Assembly: GCF_900101765.1 (NCBI RefSeq)
Contig: NZ_LT627735.1
Span: forward strand, 1,054,001-1,118,000
Source of the DNA: Nonlabens sp. Hel1_33_55
Lineage (GTDB): Bacteria; Bacteroidota; Bacteroidia; Flavobacteriales; Flavobacteriaceae
Direction of reading: 5' to 3'
Length of the DNA stretch: 64,000 bases
A model generated the notes under the pieces. The model saw nothing but the letters and a program-made list of their open reading frames with translations, was not told where the DNA came from and did no database searches. The translations under genes were made by a program, and so were the position numbers. Positions 43,125-51,357 of the stretch are shown here, one piece after another (the stretch's first letter is position 1; every line of letters starts with the position of its first letter).

Positions 43125-46088
43125 ATGAAAAACGAAATAATTAAACTAATCCAAAACTGGAAAGAAGAAGCATCTAAAGACATTGAGATTGATGCCGTAT
43201 ATTTATTCGGCAGCTCGATATATATGGATGGTAGAATGTTTAAACCAAGTAAAAGTGATTTAGATTTAATTGTCCTGATTCCTGAAAGTATCCAAGACGC
43301 TATCGAAAGAAGAAATTGGATAGAAGAAATTAAAATTCACAAAGAGAAACTGGAAAAGGATGCTTTGTTTTTGCTGAAAAAAGAAGATACCAATGAACAA
43401 ATTGTAAGTATTGTTCCAATAACAAAAACAGAATTAGATTATAATATTCATAAAGGTGAAACAAGAAACTTTTTTGAAATAAATGAATTTCTAGATATTG
43501 ACACTCAGGATATATTCAAAGGTTCAGAACAATTCACATTCAAAGTCTGTGAAAGTGAATTTATTATTCAAGTGCTTAAAAGTATTCAAAAAGCTAGAAA
43601 CAGTTATCTCACTAATTCAGCGATGGTAGATTATCAAGAATTGGAATGGGAAGGTGAAGATATTATTCCAAAAACACTAGCTAGAGAAGCTGCAAAAACA
43701 GCTTCATTTTTTGAAAAAAGCTATAAACCTGGAGATGAATTAAATACATCTTTTGGTTGTGACTTTATTAAGCAAAATCTCAAATTGAATAGAAATATTG
43801 AAGAGTATCTAGATTTATACACTTGGATTGACGACAGAAATGGTGGAAGAAGTAATTCTAAAGAAAAAAACACACTAAGTCAGAAAAGTCATCTACTATT
43901 ATTTGAATTACTCTACGATTTAACAATCCAAGCTATGCAACTACCAATGAAAACAAATGAATCTATAGATATAAAATTAACTGACGAATTTCAACTGTTT
44001 TTAGAAGATACTGAGATGTTATCAAAGGCACACTCAAGCAAAAAACCAGTACTTTTGAGTGATATTTACGTATCTCCACTACTAAAAGAATTTGATGACT
44101 CAAAGGATGAATTAGATGACATCAGTTTTAGTGAGATGATTGAAACTCTAAATGACAATACAAAAATTCTAATTGCAGGTGAAGGTCAATCTGGGAAAAC
44201 TACATTGTGCAAACGTCTGTTCTCAAAATTATTCAATCAAGGTTTAGTGCCTATTTATCTTTCAGATGGTAAAAACAATTATCTCGGATCTATAGATTCA
44301 AAAATTGAGAACTCATTTAATGAACAGTATAGTATAATAGATACTAAACTATCCGAAATTGATAAGCATAAACTTGTTTTGATATTAGACGATTTTCATT
44401 TGGCTAAGCATAAAGAGAAAATTGTTGATCAACTCACCAACTTTGAAAAACAGATATTAATAGTTGATGACATTTTTAGTTTCAATTTTAAAAATGAAAC
44501 ATTGATGAACCAATATCAACGATATAAAATCAATGAATTTAGCCCTTCTCAACGAAATGAATTAATAAAAAATTGGGTTTTGATTTCTGAAGACAATTGG
44601 ACAACTGACAACGAATTATATCAGGAAATAGATAACAAAACTGAACTTGTTGATTCCGCTTTAGGAAAAATTATCGGCAAAGGAATAATGCCTTCTTATC
44701 CTTTTTTCATTTTATCATTTATTAGTAATTATGATACTCTAAATAAGCCATTAGACCAAAATATTACATCACAAGGATACATTTATCAATCTTTATTATA
44801 CATCTATCTCAGAAAGGAAGGTATCAAAAATGATGACTTTGACACCTATTTTAATTTCCTCACAGAATTAGCTTTTTTCTATTTTGAAAAAGAAAAAACG
44901 GTAATTAATAAAATAGAATTTGAAAGTTATCTAGAGGAATATAAGTCTAATTTTAATCTCACTATCGGAATTGAGGAACTAATTAGGAATCTAAGAAATA
45001 CTAATATCCTTCATTTAGATGGTTTAGGTCATTACTCATTCAAATATCCATATTTATATTACTTCTTTGCTGCCAAGTATTTTGCAGACAATGCAAGTGA
45101 ACAATCAAAAAACATTGATAAAATTCTTGGCAACTTACATATTGATGAATTTGCTTATATCGCAATATTTATTTCGCATCATGATAAAAACACTACTGTT
45201 CTAGATGATGTTATTTTGAACGCAATGACGTTATTTGAAAAGTATTCTCCAGCCACACTTAGCGCTGATGAATTGAAGTTTTTTGATGAGCGAATAGACG
45301 AAGTAGTTCAAGCAGTACTGCCACAAGCAACCGAGTCAGCTGAGAATCACAGAAATCAGGAATTAAAAAGGAAAGACGAAATTGAAAAATCTCATTCAAC
45401 AAATCAAAAGGATGAAATTGACAGCGAATTAGAAGATGATGAATTAGCAATAGAATTACGTAGAAGTATCAAGACTGTGGAAGTAATGGGTAGGATTATA
45501 AAAAATCGTGCAGGCTCACTTAAAAAAGAACAACTAGAATCTATTTTCAAAGAAGGGATGAATGTACATCTCAGAGTTTTGACCTCATTTATAGAATTAA
45601 TAAAAAACAAAGATTCTCAGAATTTTGTTGAAGAATTCATAGCTAAAAAACTAAAGCAAATAATTGATGAAACAGAGACAGCAGAAGAAAAAAAGAAGTT
45701 ACTAGCGAATGAAGATAAACTAAAGAAAATAGCAAAGAATATATTCTGGAATGTAAATTTTAGTATTATTTATGGTTTTAATAGTAAAATCATTCATTCT
45801 TTAGGTTCTAATAAACTAACAAATGTAGTTGAGAATGTTTGTGCCTTGCAAGATACTCCTGCCACTTTTATTATTAAACATGGGATTCTAATGTGGTATA
45901 ATAAAAGTTTACAAATTGATGAAATTTACGATAAAATTGAATCTGATGGGTTTTCTAAAACGGCTAAGCGTATTATGGAACATAAAATTGTGAATCATTG
46001 TCAAACGCATAGCATGGGTTTCAAGGAGCATCAAAAAATTGAACAAAGATCAAGAATTCCTAAACGCGTTTTATTAAAAAGAAAATAG
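43125..46088 (+). CDS. Nucleotidyltransferase-STAND NTPase fusion protein
   Basis: A 987-residue protein. Residues ~1-115 are a minimal nucleotidyltransferase domain: GSS at 29-31 and DLDL at 45-48 form the GS(x)nDxD catalytic motif. Residues ~145-275 are helical, resembling the substrate/HEPN-like partner domain of such enzymes. A STAND-type NTPase follows: DIYVSPLL, Walker A GEGQSGKTT (352-360), Walker B LVLILDDFH (417-425), and the winged-helix-like GHYSFKYPYLYYFFAAKYFAD near 655. The C-terminal ~280 residues are helical with a Glu/Lys-rich linker, presumably the sensor. STAND proteins with enzymatic N termini are typical of anti-phage defence; that role is inference. It starts 14 bp after an attC-like core and is AT-rich relative to its flanks. 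Confidence 0.85.
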   Translation: MKNEIIKLIQNWKEEASKDIEIDAVYLFGSSIYMDGRMFKPSKSDLDLIVLIPESIQDAIERRNWIEEIKIHKEKLEKDALFLLKKEDTNEQIVSIVPITKTELDYNIHKGETRNFFEINEFLDIDTQDIFKGSEQFTFKVCESEFIIQVLKSIQKARNSYLTNSAMVDYQELEWEGEDIIPKTLAREAAKTASFFEKSYKPGDELNTSFGCDFIKQNLKLNRNIEEYLDLYTWIDDRNGGRSNSKEKNTLSQKSHLLLFELLYDLTIQAMQLPMKTNESIDIKLTDEFQLFLEDTEMLSKAHSSKKPVLLSDIYVSPLLKEFDDSKDELDDISFSEMIETLNDNTKILIAGEGQSGKTTLCKRLFSKLFNQGLVPIYLSDGKNNYLGSIDSKIENSFNEQYSIIDTKLSEIDKHKLVLILDDFHLAKHKEKIVDQLTNFEKQILIVDDIFSFNFKNETLMNQYQRYKINEFSPSQRNELIKNWVLISEDNWTTDNELYQEIDNKTELVDSALGKIIGKGIMPSYPFFILSFISNYDTLNKPLDQNITSQGYIYQSLLYIYLRKEGIKNDDFDTYFNFLTELAFFYFEKEKTVINKIEFESYLEEYKSNFNLTIGIEELIRNLRNTNILHLDGLGHYSFKYPYLYYFFAAKYFADNASEQSKNIDKILGNLHIDEFAYIAIFISHHDKNTTVLDDVILNAMTLFEKYSPATLSADELKFFDERIDEVVQAVLPQATESAENHRNQELKRKDEIEKSHSTNQKDEIDSELEDDELAIELRRSIKTVEVMGRIIKNRAGSLKKEQLESIFKEGMNVHLRVLTSFIELIKNKDSQNFVEEFIAKKLKQIIDETETAEEKKKLLANEDKLKKIAKNIFWNVNFSIIYGFNSKIIHSLGSNKLTNVVENVCALQDTPATFIIKHGILMWYNKSLQIDEIYDKIESDGFSKTAKRIMEHKIVNHCQTHSMGFKEHQKIEQRSRIPKRVLLKRK

Positions 46089-46091
46089 CCA

Positions 46092-46162
46092 GCAGGTAAC
46101 ACTGTATATGAAATCATAGCACCCTTCGGGATGCTACGCTTCATATACTTAACGTTAGCACC
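46092..46162. other. attC-like hairpin recombination site 1
   Basis: GCAGGTAAC (46092-46100) and AACGTTAGCACC (46151-46162) are the outer cores. Inside, GTATATGAA (46104-46112) pairs perfectly with TTCATATAC (46140-46148), and TAGCA (46117-46121) with TGCTA (46132-46136), closing on cccttcggg. The outer-core polarity (…AAC at left, GTT… at right) is that of integron attC sites. The arms are closely similar to those of site 2. Confidence 0.65.
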
Positions 46163-46177
46163 AATACGAGAAAAACT

Positions 46178-46909
46178 ATGCCACACATCATACCTTTTGA
46201 AGGAAGGCAAAATTCTGGAACTTATAAACTGAACTTATTATTCCAAGATGATAAGACATATCTAATGGATAATCATTTAGCTGCAAGTTGGTGTTGGTTG
46301 AGAGAAATAGACGTAAATACACAATACAACTTATTCCATATTGATAGACATTATGACTTATTAAAAAGTCAATTAGATTGGTGGATTGAAGAGCTTGAAA
46401 GGCAAAATGTTGACTTGCAAAATATTGGAATTCAAGAATTGACTGCATTAAGATATAACCCTGCCGAAATGCGAATGAATGACGAAGGTTATCAAATTCT
46501 TCGTTGGGATAATTATTTGACAATTTTCAATAGAATTTATCCAAACGTTTTGAACTTAACGTATTTCGCAACGCATAAAGACGGAGACACTTTAGAAAAT
46601 TTGGAGATGTATGAACCTGAAATATGGGACTTACACGAAAATATGGCATATTGGATTAATGAGAATGATAATCACCAATGGATAGTTAATCTTGATATTG
46701 ATTATTTCTTCATAAAATATGAGGACGAATATTTACAATTTCTTACGGATGATTATGTACTTAAAATTGCGGAGGAAATTAAAAAGTCAATGGAAAAAAT
46801 TGATGTTTTAACTATAGCATTGAGTCCTGAATTTTGTGGTGGTTGGGAAAATTCAATGCGAGTAGCGAAATTAATAACTGACCATTTAGAAGTAGAATGG
46901 GTAGAATAG
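46178..46909 (+). CDS. UPF0489 family protein (arginase/deacetylase-like fold)
   Basis: A 243-residue protein of the UPF0489 family. Putative metal ligands are DNH (31-33), HIDRHYD (54-60) and DIDYF (173-177), the pattern of the ureohydrolase (arginase) fold; LSPEFCGG follows near the C terminus. Some UPF0489 members are peptide arginases that convert arginine to ornithine in ribosomally made peptides. No precursor peptide or other maturation gene is visible here, so the substrate is unknown. The gene sits alone between two attC-like sites, starting 24 bp after the core of site 1, as a cassette gene would. Confidence 0.8.
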   Translation: MPHIIPFEGRQNSGTYKLNLLFQDDKTYLMDNHLAASWCWLREIDVNTQYNLFHIDRHYDLLKSQLDWWIEELERQNVDLQNIGIQELTALRYNPAEMRMNDEGYQILRWDNYLTIFNRIYPNVLNLTYFATHKDGDTLENLEMYEPEIWDLHENMAYWINENDNHQWIVNLDIDYFFIKYEDEYLQFLTDDYVLKIAEEIKKSMEKIDVLTIALSPEFCGGWENSMRVAKLITDHLEVEWVE

Positions 46910-46913
46910 TACT

Positions 46914-47116
46914 GGTGCTAACAATGTATATTAAAAATAGCGCAAGTAGTTGCTAACACAAAGGTTCAGGCATTTTTGGTAAGTCGCCAAATTTTTAAAT
47001 TTGACGATTTCAAAGTAAAAAGATAAATAGTAAAAATTAAAAATTCGGCTTGTGTATTATCCGAAAAAGTATCGCTTGTTTTCAGCGCTACTTTTCATAT
47101 ACGAGACGTTGCAATT
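46914..47116. other. attC-like hairpin recombination site 2 (long)
   Basis: Left core GGTGCTAAC (46914-46922), right core ACGTTGCAATT (ending 47116). GTATATTAAAAATAGCGC (46926-46943) pairs with GCGCTACTTTTCATATAC (47085-47102), 16 of 18 positions. The ~140-base interior contains a secondary hairpin (CAAATTT/AAATTTG, 46988-47003). Total length is about 200 bp, longer than most attC sites but in the range of the longest. The arms align well with site 1. Confidence 0.6.
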
Positions 47117-47120
47117 AATT

Positions 47121-47867
47121 ATGAAACTAGTACAAAAAAACGTGAAATATTTTATTACAACCATTTTTCTTTTGTTAATCAACTACACGAATGGACAAGA
47201 GATTTTTAATAGTATTAAGTCTGGTAACGAAGTTGACTTGGAAACTCTGTTGAAAAATGGAGAAGAAACTGAACAGTTTAATGAAAATGGATTAACACCT
47301 TTATGGATGGCAGTATTTAATAATGATACTACATCTGTCAAAATCTTAATTGAAAATGGAGCCAATGTAAACGGACTGACTGAAAAAGGTCTGACTCCCA
47401 TAATTGTAGGGTCTATGGCAAATGCAAAGGAGAGTGTCAGAATATTATTAGACAACGGTGCGGATGTCAATTGGAAATCTCCAGCAGTAGGTAATCAAGA
47501 AGCAATTCGATTTGCTTCCAAAAATGGAACTGTCGAGTTTATAAAAATGCTACTTGACGCGGGTGCAGATATGGAATCTACCGCAAATGATGGAGGAACA
47601 CCATTACTTGCAGCGGTTTACAGCAACAATTACAACCTTGCTAAATTCTATTTCGATATGGGTGCAAAAGTTAATATTCTAGCTAGAGATGGAGAATGTA
47701 TAATTCTTGAAGCGATTAAAACAAAAAACCCTAAAATGGTAGAACTCGCGCTTCAATACAATTGCCCGTTAGACTTCAAAGATGGTAAGGGATTAAGTAC
47801 AAAACAAATTGCAGATGCTACAGGGAATAAAAAAATCAAGAATCTCATCAAGAATGCGCTGAAATAA
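47121..47867 (+). CDS. Exported ankyrin-repeat protein
   Basis: A 248-residue protein. I chose ATG 47121 because it gives a clean signal peptide (VKYFITTIFLLLINYTNG) and begins just after the right core of attC-like site 2; an upstream TTG at 47052 would lie inside that site. About five to six ankyrin repeats follow (NGLTPLWMAVFNNDTTSVKILIENGANVN, KGLTPIIVGSMANAKESVRILLDNGADVN, GTVEFIKMLLDAGADME, DGGTPLLAAVYSNNYNLAKFYFDMGAKVN). Ankyrin repeats bind proteins; the partner is unknown. No complementary core is found after its stop, so it is the last recognisable member of the island. The 168 bp to the next gene hold no further feature beyond an AT-rich AAATTTTTAAATTT stretch also present in site 2. 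Confidence 0.8.
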   Translation: MKLVQKNVKYFITTIFLLLINYTNGQEIFNSIKSGNEVDLETLLKNGEETEQFNENGLTPLWMAVFNNDTTSVKILIENGANVNGLTEKGLTPIIVGSMANAKESVRILLDNGADVNWKSPAVGNQEAIRFASKNGTVEFIKMLLDAGADMESTANDGGTPLLAAVYSNNYNLAKFYFDMGAKVNILARDGECIILEAIKTKNPKMVELALQYNCPLDFKDGKGLSTKQIADATGNKKIKNLIKNALK

Positions 47868-48035
47868 CGAATAATAACAAAACCTCTAAACAATAGAAGC
47901 TTCGAGCTCAATCTCTGGGTTAGTACTTTTTTTGGAGGTCTCAAAATTTTTAAATTTAGTTATATGCATCAAACGAAAAGTGATTTTTAATTGAGATGTA
48001 TTAAGAATCTATAGAAACAAGCTAAAAAACCTTAA

Positions 48036-48563
48036 TTGACCTACAAAGACTATTTCAAAAATCTAGCTGATAAAGAAAATGGAGAGTTCTATTTCAAGGA
48101 TGAAGATGTATCCATTGGAATGGGCGTTCGAAGTCCTGACGTTGTTTATAAAGTAACTTTTGATTATAAGAACAATCTTTTTACCGTAATAAATAGAACG
48201 GGAACTGCGTACGTTGCAACGTTTACCTGCGAACTTAGCCCAGCGATGCAACCCATTGCCTTTGAGATTAGTACAAGATCTCACATACTACAACTATTCT
48301 CAACAAAACAAACCCGATTGAAAATCAACGCTGAGAATGCCAACATTAAATATTATTTGAACAACAATCCTTCTTTCGAGACCTTAAGTCAGATTGCTAA
48401 GAAGGAAAATTTCAGTCCGTATATCGCTTGTGAGTTAGATAAAGGTTGGAGAATTGAAGCGAAATATCATTTGGAGTTTGATAATTGGACAGATCCAATA
48501 GAGCCAATAATTGACTTATATAAGGGTTTAATTGATGAGTTTGAAAACGCATTGCTAATATGA
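48036..48563 (+). CDS. Hypothetical protein
   Basis: A 175-residue soluble protein I do not recognise, starting at TTG (TTG ACC TAC AAA GAC). It has no signal peptide or membrane segment. The first half looks beta-rich (VVYKVTFDYKNNLFTVINRTGTAYVATFTCEL), and the second half helical with acidic C terminus. Base composition is intermediate between the island and the core genome. It may mark the edge of the accessory region. Confidence 0.55.
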   Translation: MTYKDYFKNLADKENGEFYFKDEDVSIGMGVRSPDVVYKVTFDYKNNLFTVINRTGTAYVATFTCELSPAMQPIAFEISTRSHILQLFSTKQTRLKINAENANIKYYLNNNPSFETLSQIAKKENFSPYIACELDKGWRIEAKYHLEFDNWTDPIEPIIDLYKGLIDEFENALLI

Positions 48564-48636
48564 GTGAAAAGGCTTATCGAGAAATGAATTGAAATTAAAT
48601 AAACAGTAAAAAAGTTATACCAAAAATGTCTTCGTC

Positions 48637-49590
48637 GTGAACAAATTTAACTTCGCTCTTCTTTTAATAATACTAGGTTTCTCATCTTGCAAAAATGATC
48701 CTACTCCCTATAAGGTTCAGTATTCCAATGAGCCCATCACAACACCGGTTCGCTTTGTACCTGGAGTTATTTCTACAGAAGACAATAGCGAATTTGAACT
48801 CACATTTTCTCCAGATGGTCGTAATACTTATTTCTCTAGAAGAAAACCAGAGGGAAAGCAAAAGATCTATCAAAGTGATTTTGTAGATGGAAAATGGACC
48901 ACGCCAAAATTGGCTCCTTTCTCCACAGACCGTGATGAAACTCCAATGATTACGCCAGATGGCAAGTATTTGTTTTTTGGATCAGAGCGTGCGATACCGG
49001 ATCAACCCAATCAAGGAAATTTTGATATGAACATCTGGATGATGGAGAAAACAGAAACTGGTTGGAGTGATCCATCACCGGTTCCAGGACCCATTAATTC
49101 GGTTCAAAAAGAAGGCGAAGAATGGCCATCGTCCAATAATAACTTCTTATTTACCAACGATAGCGAAACCTTCCAATTTACTACTATGATGCGTGGTGAT
49201 ACCGCTATCAGACTTTACGAAACCAAATTTGACGGTAACTCCTTCTCTACTCCACAGGTGGTTGAAGGTATTTGGGATGATGAAAAGTATTGGGTGTATT
49301 CGGCTGTTATTTCACCAGATGGAAATTATTTAATTTTTAATTCTTACGGAGCGCCTGACGGCGCTGGTGGTGAGGACATTTTTGTTTCCAAAAGATTTAA
49401 TAATGGCTGGAGCAAAGCCCAATCTATAGGTCCATTGGTGAATACCGTTAATGAAGAAAGTAGTCCTCGATTTTCAAGAGATGGCAAATACTTCTTCTTC
49501 AGCCGAGCGGAAAATCTGGGGAATTATGAATTTGGTGAGTGGAGCATTTACTATGTAGAAACAGAATACTTGAAATTGAACGCATTGTAA
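48637..49590 (+). CDS. PD40/WD40-like beta-propeller lipoprotein
   Basis: A 317-residue protein starting at GTG, with a lipobox (LLLIILGFSSC, Cys19). The body consists of PD40-type propeller blades: FELTFSPDGRNTYFSRRKPEGKQKIYQSDFVDGKW, DETPMITPDGKYLFFGSERAIP, VYSAVISPDGNYLIFNSYGAPDG, SPRFSRDGKYFFFSRAEN. Each carries the SPDG-x-YLxF signature found in TolB-like propellers. It is probably a periplasmic or surface protein-binding scaffold; no catalytic residues are evident. The next gene begins 27 bp downstream on the same strand. Confidence 0.85.
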   Translation: MNKFNFALLLIILGFSSCKNDPTPYKVQYSNEPITTPVRFVPGVISTEDNSEFELTFSPDGRNTYFSRRKPEGKQKIYQSDFVDGKWTTPKLAPFSTDRDETPMITPDGKYLFFGSERAIPDQPNQGNFDMNIWMMEKTETGWSDPSPVPGPINSVQKEGEEWPSSNNNFLFTNDSETFQFTTMMRGDTAIRLYETKFDGNSFSTPQVVEGIWDDEKYWVYSAVISPDGNYLIFNSYGAPDGAGGEDIFVSKRFNNGWSKAQSIGPLVNTVNEESSPRFSRDGKYFFFSRAENLGNYEFGEWSIYYVETEYLKLNAL

Positions 49591-49617
49591 ATTAAATGGT
49601 AGAATTAAGTTCTTTAT

Positions 49618-50787
49618 ATGAGATTTTTTAAAAGACACCGTCTTTGCATATTTTTCTTACTTGCGGCTACAGTAGCACAAGCGCAGGAAAAATTACCTTT
49701 TGAAGTAGATCCTTTATTTGATTTTGAACAACCTAAAACATTAGGCTTACCTTTTGCCAAAGGGCTGGAAACCATCACTATATTTTCACCAAAAGCTAGT
49801 GATAACAAATACAATCACGGTGTGGTATTGTTTCCGTTTCAAGGAATGCTCTATGCTCAATGGCAAAGTTCATCTATTGATGAAGATGGCGCCGACACGC
49901 AAGTATTTTATAGTAAAAGTTCCAACGGTACTCATTGGGAACCACCGTTAGAATTAACCAAAAAACGGGCAAATGGTATTAAGACTAGTGGCGGCTGGTG
50001 GAGTGATGGAGAAACGCTCGTGGCTTACATATGTGTATGGCCAGAGAATAAAAGTGGCTCTAAAGAAGGTTATACGGAGTACATGACGTCTACTGATGGC
50101 ATTCATTGGGATTTACCAAAACGAGTTACAAATGCTGATGGAGATCCTGTACTTGGAATTATAGAGCAAGATGTTCATCAATTACCTAACGGAAGAATTA
50201 TAACTGCGTTCCACATGCAGCCTGGATTGACTGCGACGCCTTATTATACAGATGATCCATTGGGAATATCTGGCTGGACCTCTGGAGTCATGGAAAACAT
50301 GCCTACGAATAACCAAAACATGAGCAGAGAATTAGAACCAAGTTGGTTCTATCGATCAGATGGTGCGATAGTCATGATCTTCCGGGATCAAGATAGTTCG
50401 TTTAAAAAGCTTGCAGCTGTTAGCCATGACAATGCTGTCACTTGGACTACACCAGTAGTTGTAAATACACCTGATTCCAGAGCCAAACAAAGCGCTGGTA
50501 ATTTACCCAATGGAACCGCTTTTATGGTGAATAATCCATCGGGCAATAAAGACCGGTTTCCGTTAGTTTTGACACTGAGCAAGGATGGTTTTTTATTTGA
50601 TAAGGCTTGGGTATTGAGAAGTGGTGATGATGATCTGCAACCCATGAGGTTTGATGGGAAGTATAAAAGACCAGGGTATAGTTATCCAAAAAGCGTAGTT
50701 TGGGGTGATCATCTATATGTCTCATATGCCACTAACAAGGAAGACGTGGAACTGACTAGAATACATATTGATAATTTAAAGAAATAG
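49618..50787 (+). CDS. Exported BNR-repeat/sialidase-like beta-propeller protein
   Basis: A 389-residue protein with a signal peptide (LCIFFLLAATVAQAQ). It carries Asp-box-like motifs typical of sialidase-fold propellers (SKSSNGTHWEPPLEL, MTSTDGIHWDLPKRV, AVSHDNAVTWTTPVVV, LSKDGFLFDKAWVL). Whether it has hydrolase activity is unknown: I see no clear arginine triad or catalytic Tyr/Glu pair from the sequence alone. A glycan-binding or glycosidase role at the cell surface is plausible. It lies 27 bp after the PD40 gene and 20 bp before the VOC gene, so a three-gene transcript is likely. Confidence 0.75.
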   Translation: MRFFKRHRLCIFFLLAATVAQAQEKLPFEVDPLFDFEQPKTLGLPFAKGLETITIFSPKASDNKYNHGVVLFPFQGMLYAQWQSSSIDEDGADTQVFYSKSSNGTHWEPPLELTKKRANGIKTSGGWWSDGETLVAYICVWPENKSGSKEGYTEYMTSTDGIHWDLPKRVTNADGDPVLGIIEQDVHQLPNGRIITAFHMQPGLTATPYYTDDPLGISGWTSGVMENMPTNNQNMSRELEPSWFYRSDGAIVMIFRDQDSSFKKLAAVSHDNAVTWTTPVVVNTPDSRAKQSAGNLPNGTAFMVNNPSGNKDRFPLVLTLSKDGFLFDKAWVLRSGDDDLQPMRFDGKYKRPGYSYPKSVVWGDHLYVSYATNKEDVELTRIHIDNLKK

Positions 50788-50807
50788 AAATTAACCGCTT
50801 GTAACAA

Positions 50808-51215
50808 ATGCCCAACTTCTCATTCAACCATATCGCACTTGCGGTGAAAGATGTCCAAAAATCCATTTCATTCTATCAAAGTGTATTTCGGTTGGAAGAA
50901 ATTGAAAACACAGCATCAAATTCAAAAACTCGATGGCTGTCTCTAGGCGAAGGAAAACAATTGCACCTCATTCCGCGGTCAGAAGAAGTAATCAAGACAA
51001 CAAAGGCTGTCCATTTTGCTTTGTCCACTTCATCGATGGATAGTTTTGTAGCTCATTTGGGTAAATTAGATATCGGCTATTCGGACTGGCCAGGTTCTGA
51101 AAATAAAGACTACGTCAGAAATGACGGAATCAAACAAGTATACTTTCAAGATCCAGATGGATATTGGATTGAGGTAAATGATGATATTACGATACGTACC
51201 CAGCTATCTAGCTAA
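50808..51215 (+). CDS. VOC-family (glyoxalase/bleomycin-resistance fold) protein
   Basis: A 135-residue protein with paired beta-alpha-beta-beta-beta modules: FNHIALAVKDVQKSISFYQSVFRLEEIE at the start, KQLHLIPRS, VHFALSTSSMDSFVAHL and VYFQDPDGYWIEVND at the end. The His, Glu and terminal Glu positions fit metal ligands of glyoxalase I or dioxygenase members. The specific reaction is not readable. It follows the BNR gene by 20 bp. Confidence 0.88.
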   Translation: MPNFSFNHIALAVKDVQKSISFYQSVFRLEEIENTASNSKTRWLSLGEGKQLHLIPRSEEVIKTTKAVHFALSTSSMDSFVAHLGKLDIGYSDWPGSENKDYVRNDGIKQVYFQDPDGYWIEVNDDITIRTQLSS

Positions 51216-51357
51216 ACCATTTTTCATTCTTATAATCTTGCATAAGTCAATTTTTGCAAAAAGTTATTTGACTTCAAAGTCTTTCTAAATACTTATTTTT
51301 AATTGCAATCTATTAGGATTCAGATTTTAAGAATTTGAGATTAGTTAAAATTAAAGT

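Noticed and set aside
47052..47120. Extended N terminus for the ankyrin protein from a TTG
   Set aside because: The added 23 codons overlap the right arm of attC-like site 2, and the ATG at 47121 directly begins a signal peptide.
47868..48035. A third complete attC-like site after the ankyrin gene
   Set aside because: No complement of its 5' core (GTTGCAAT) and no GTATAT/ATATAC arms were found; only a low-complexity AAATTTTTAAATTT stretch is shared.
42755..48035. A prophage or transposon origin for the island
   Set aside because: No integrase, transposase, phage structural gene or tRNA target is visible in or beside it.
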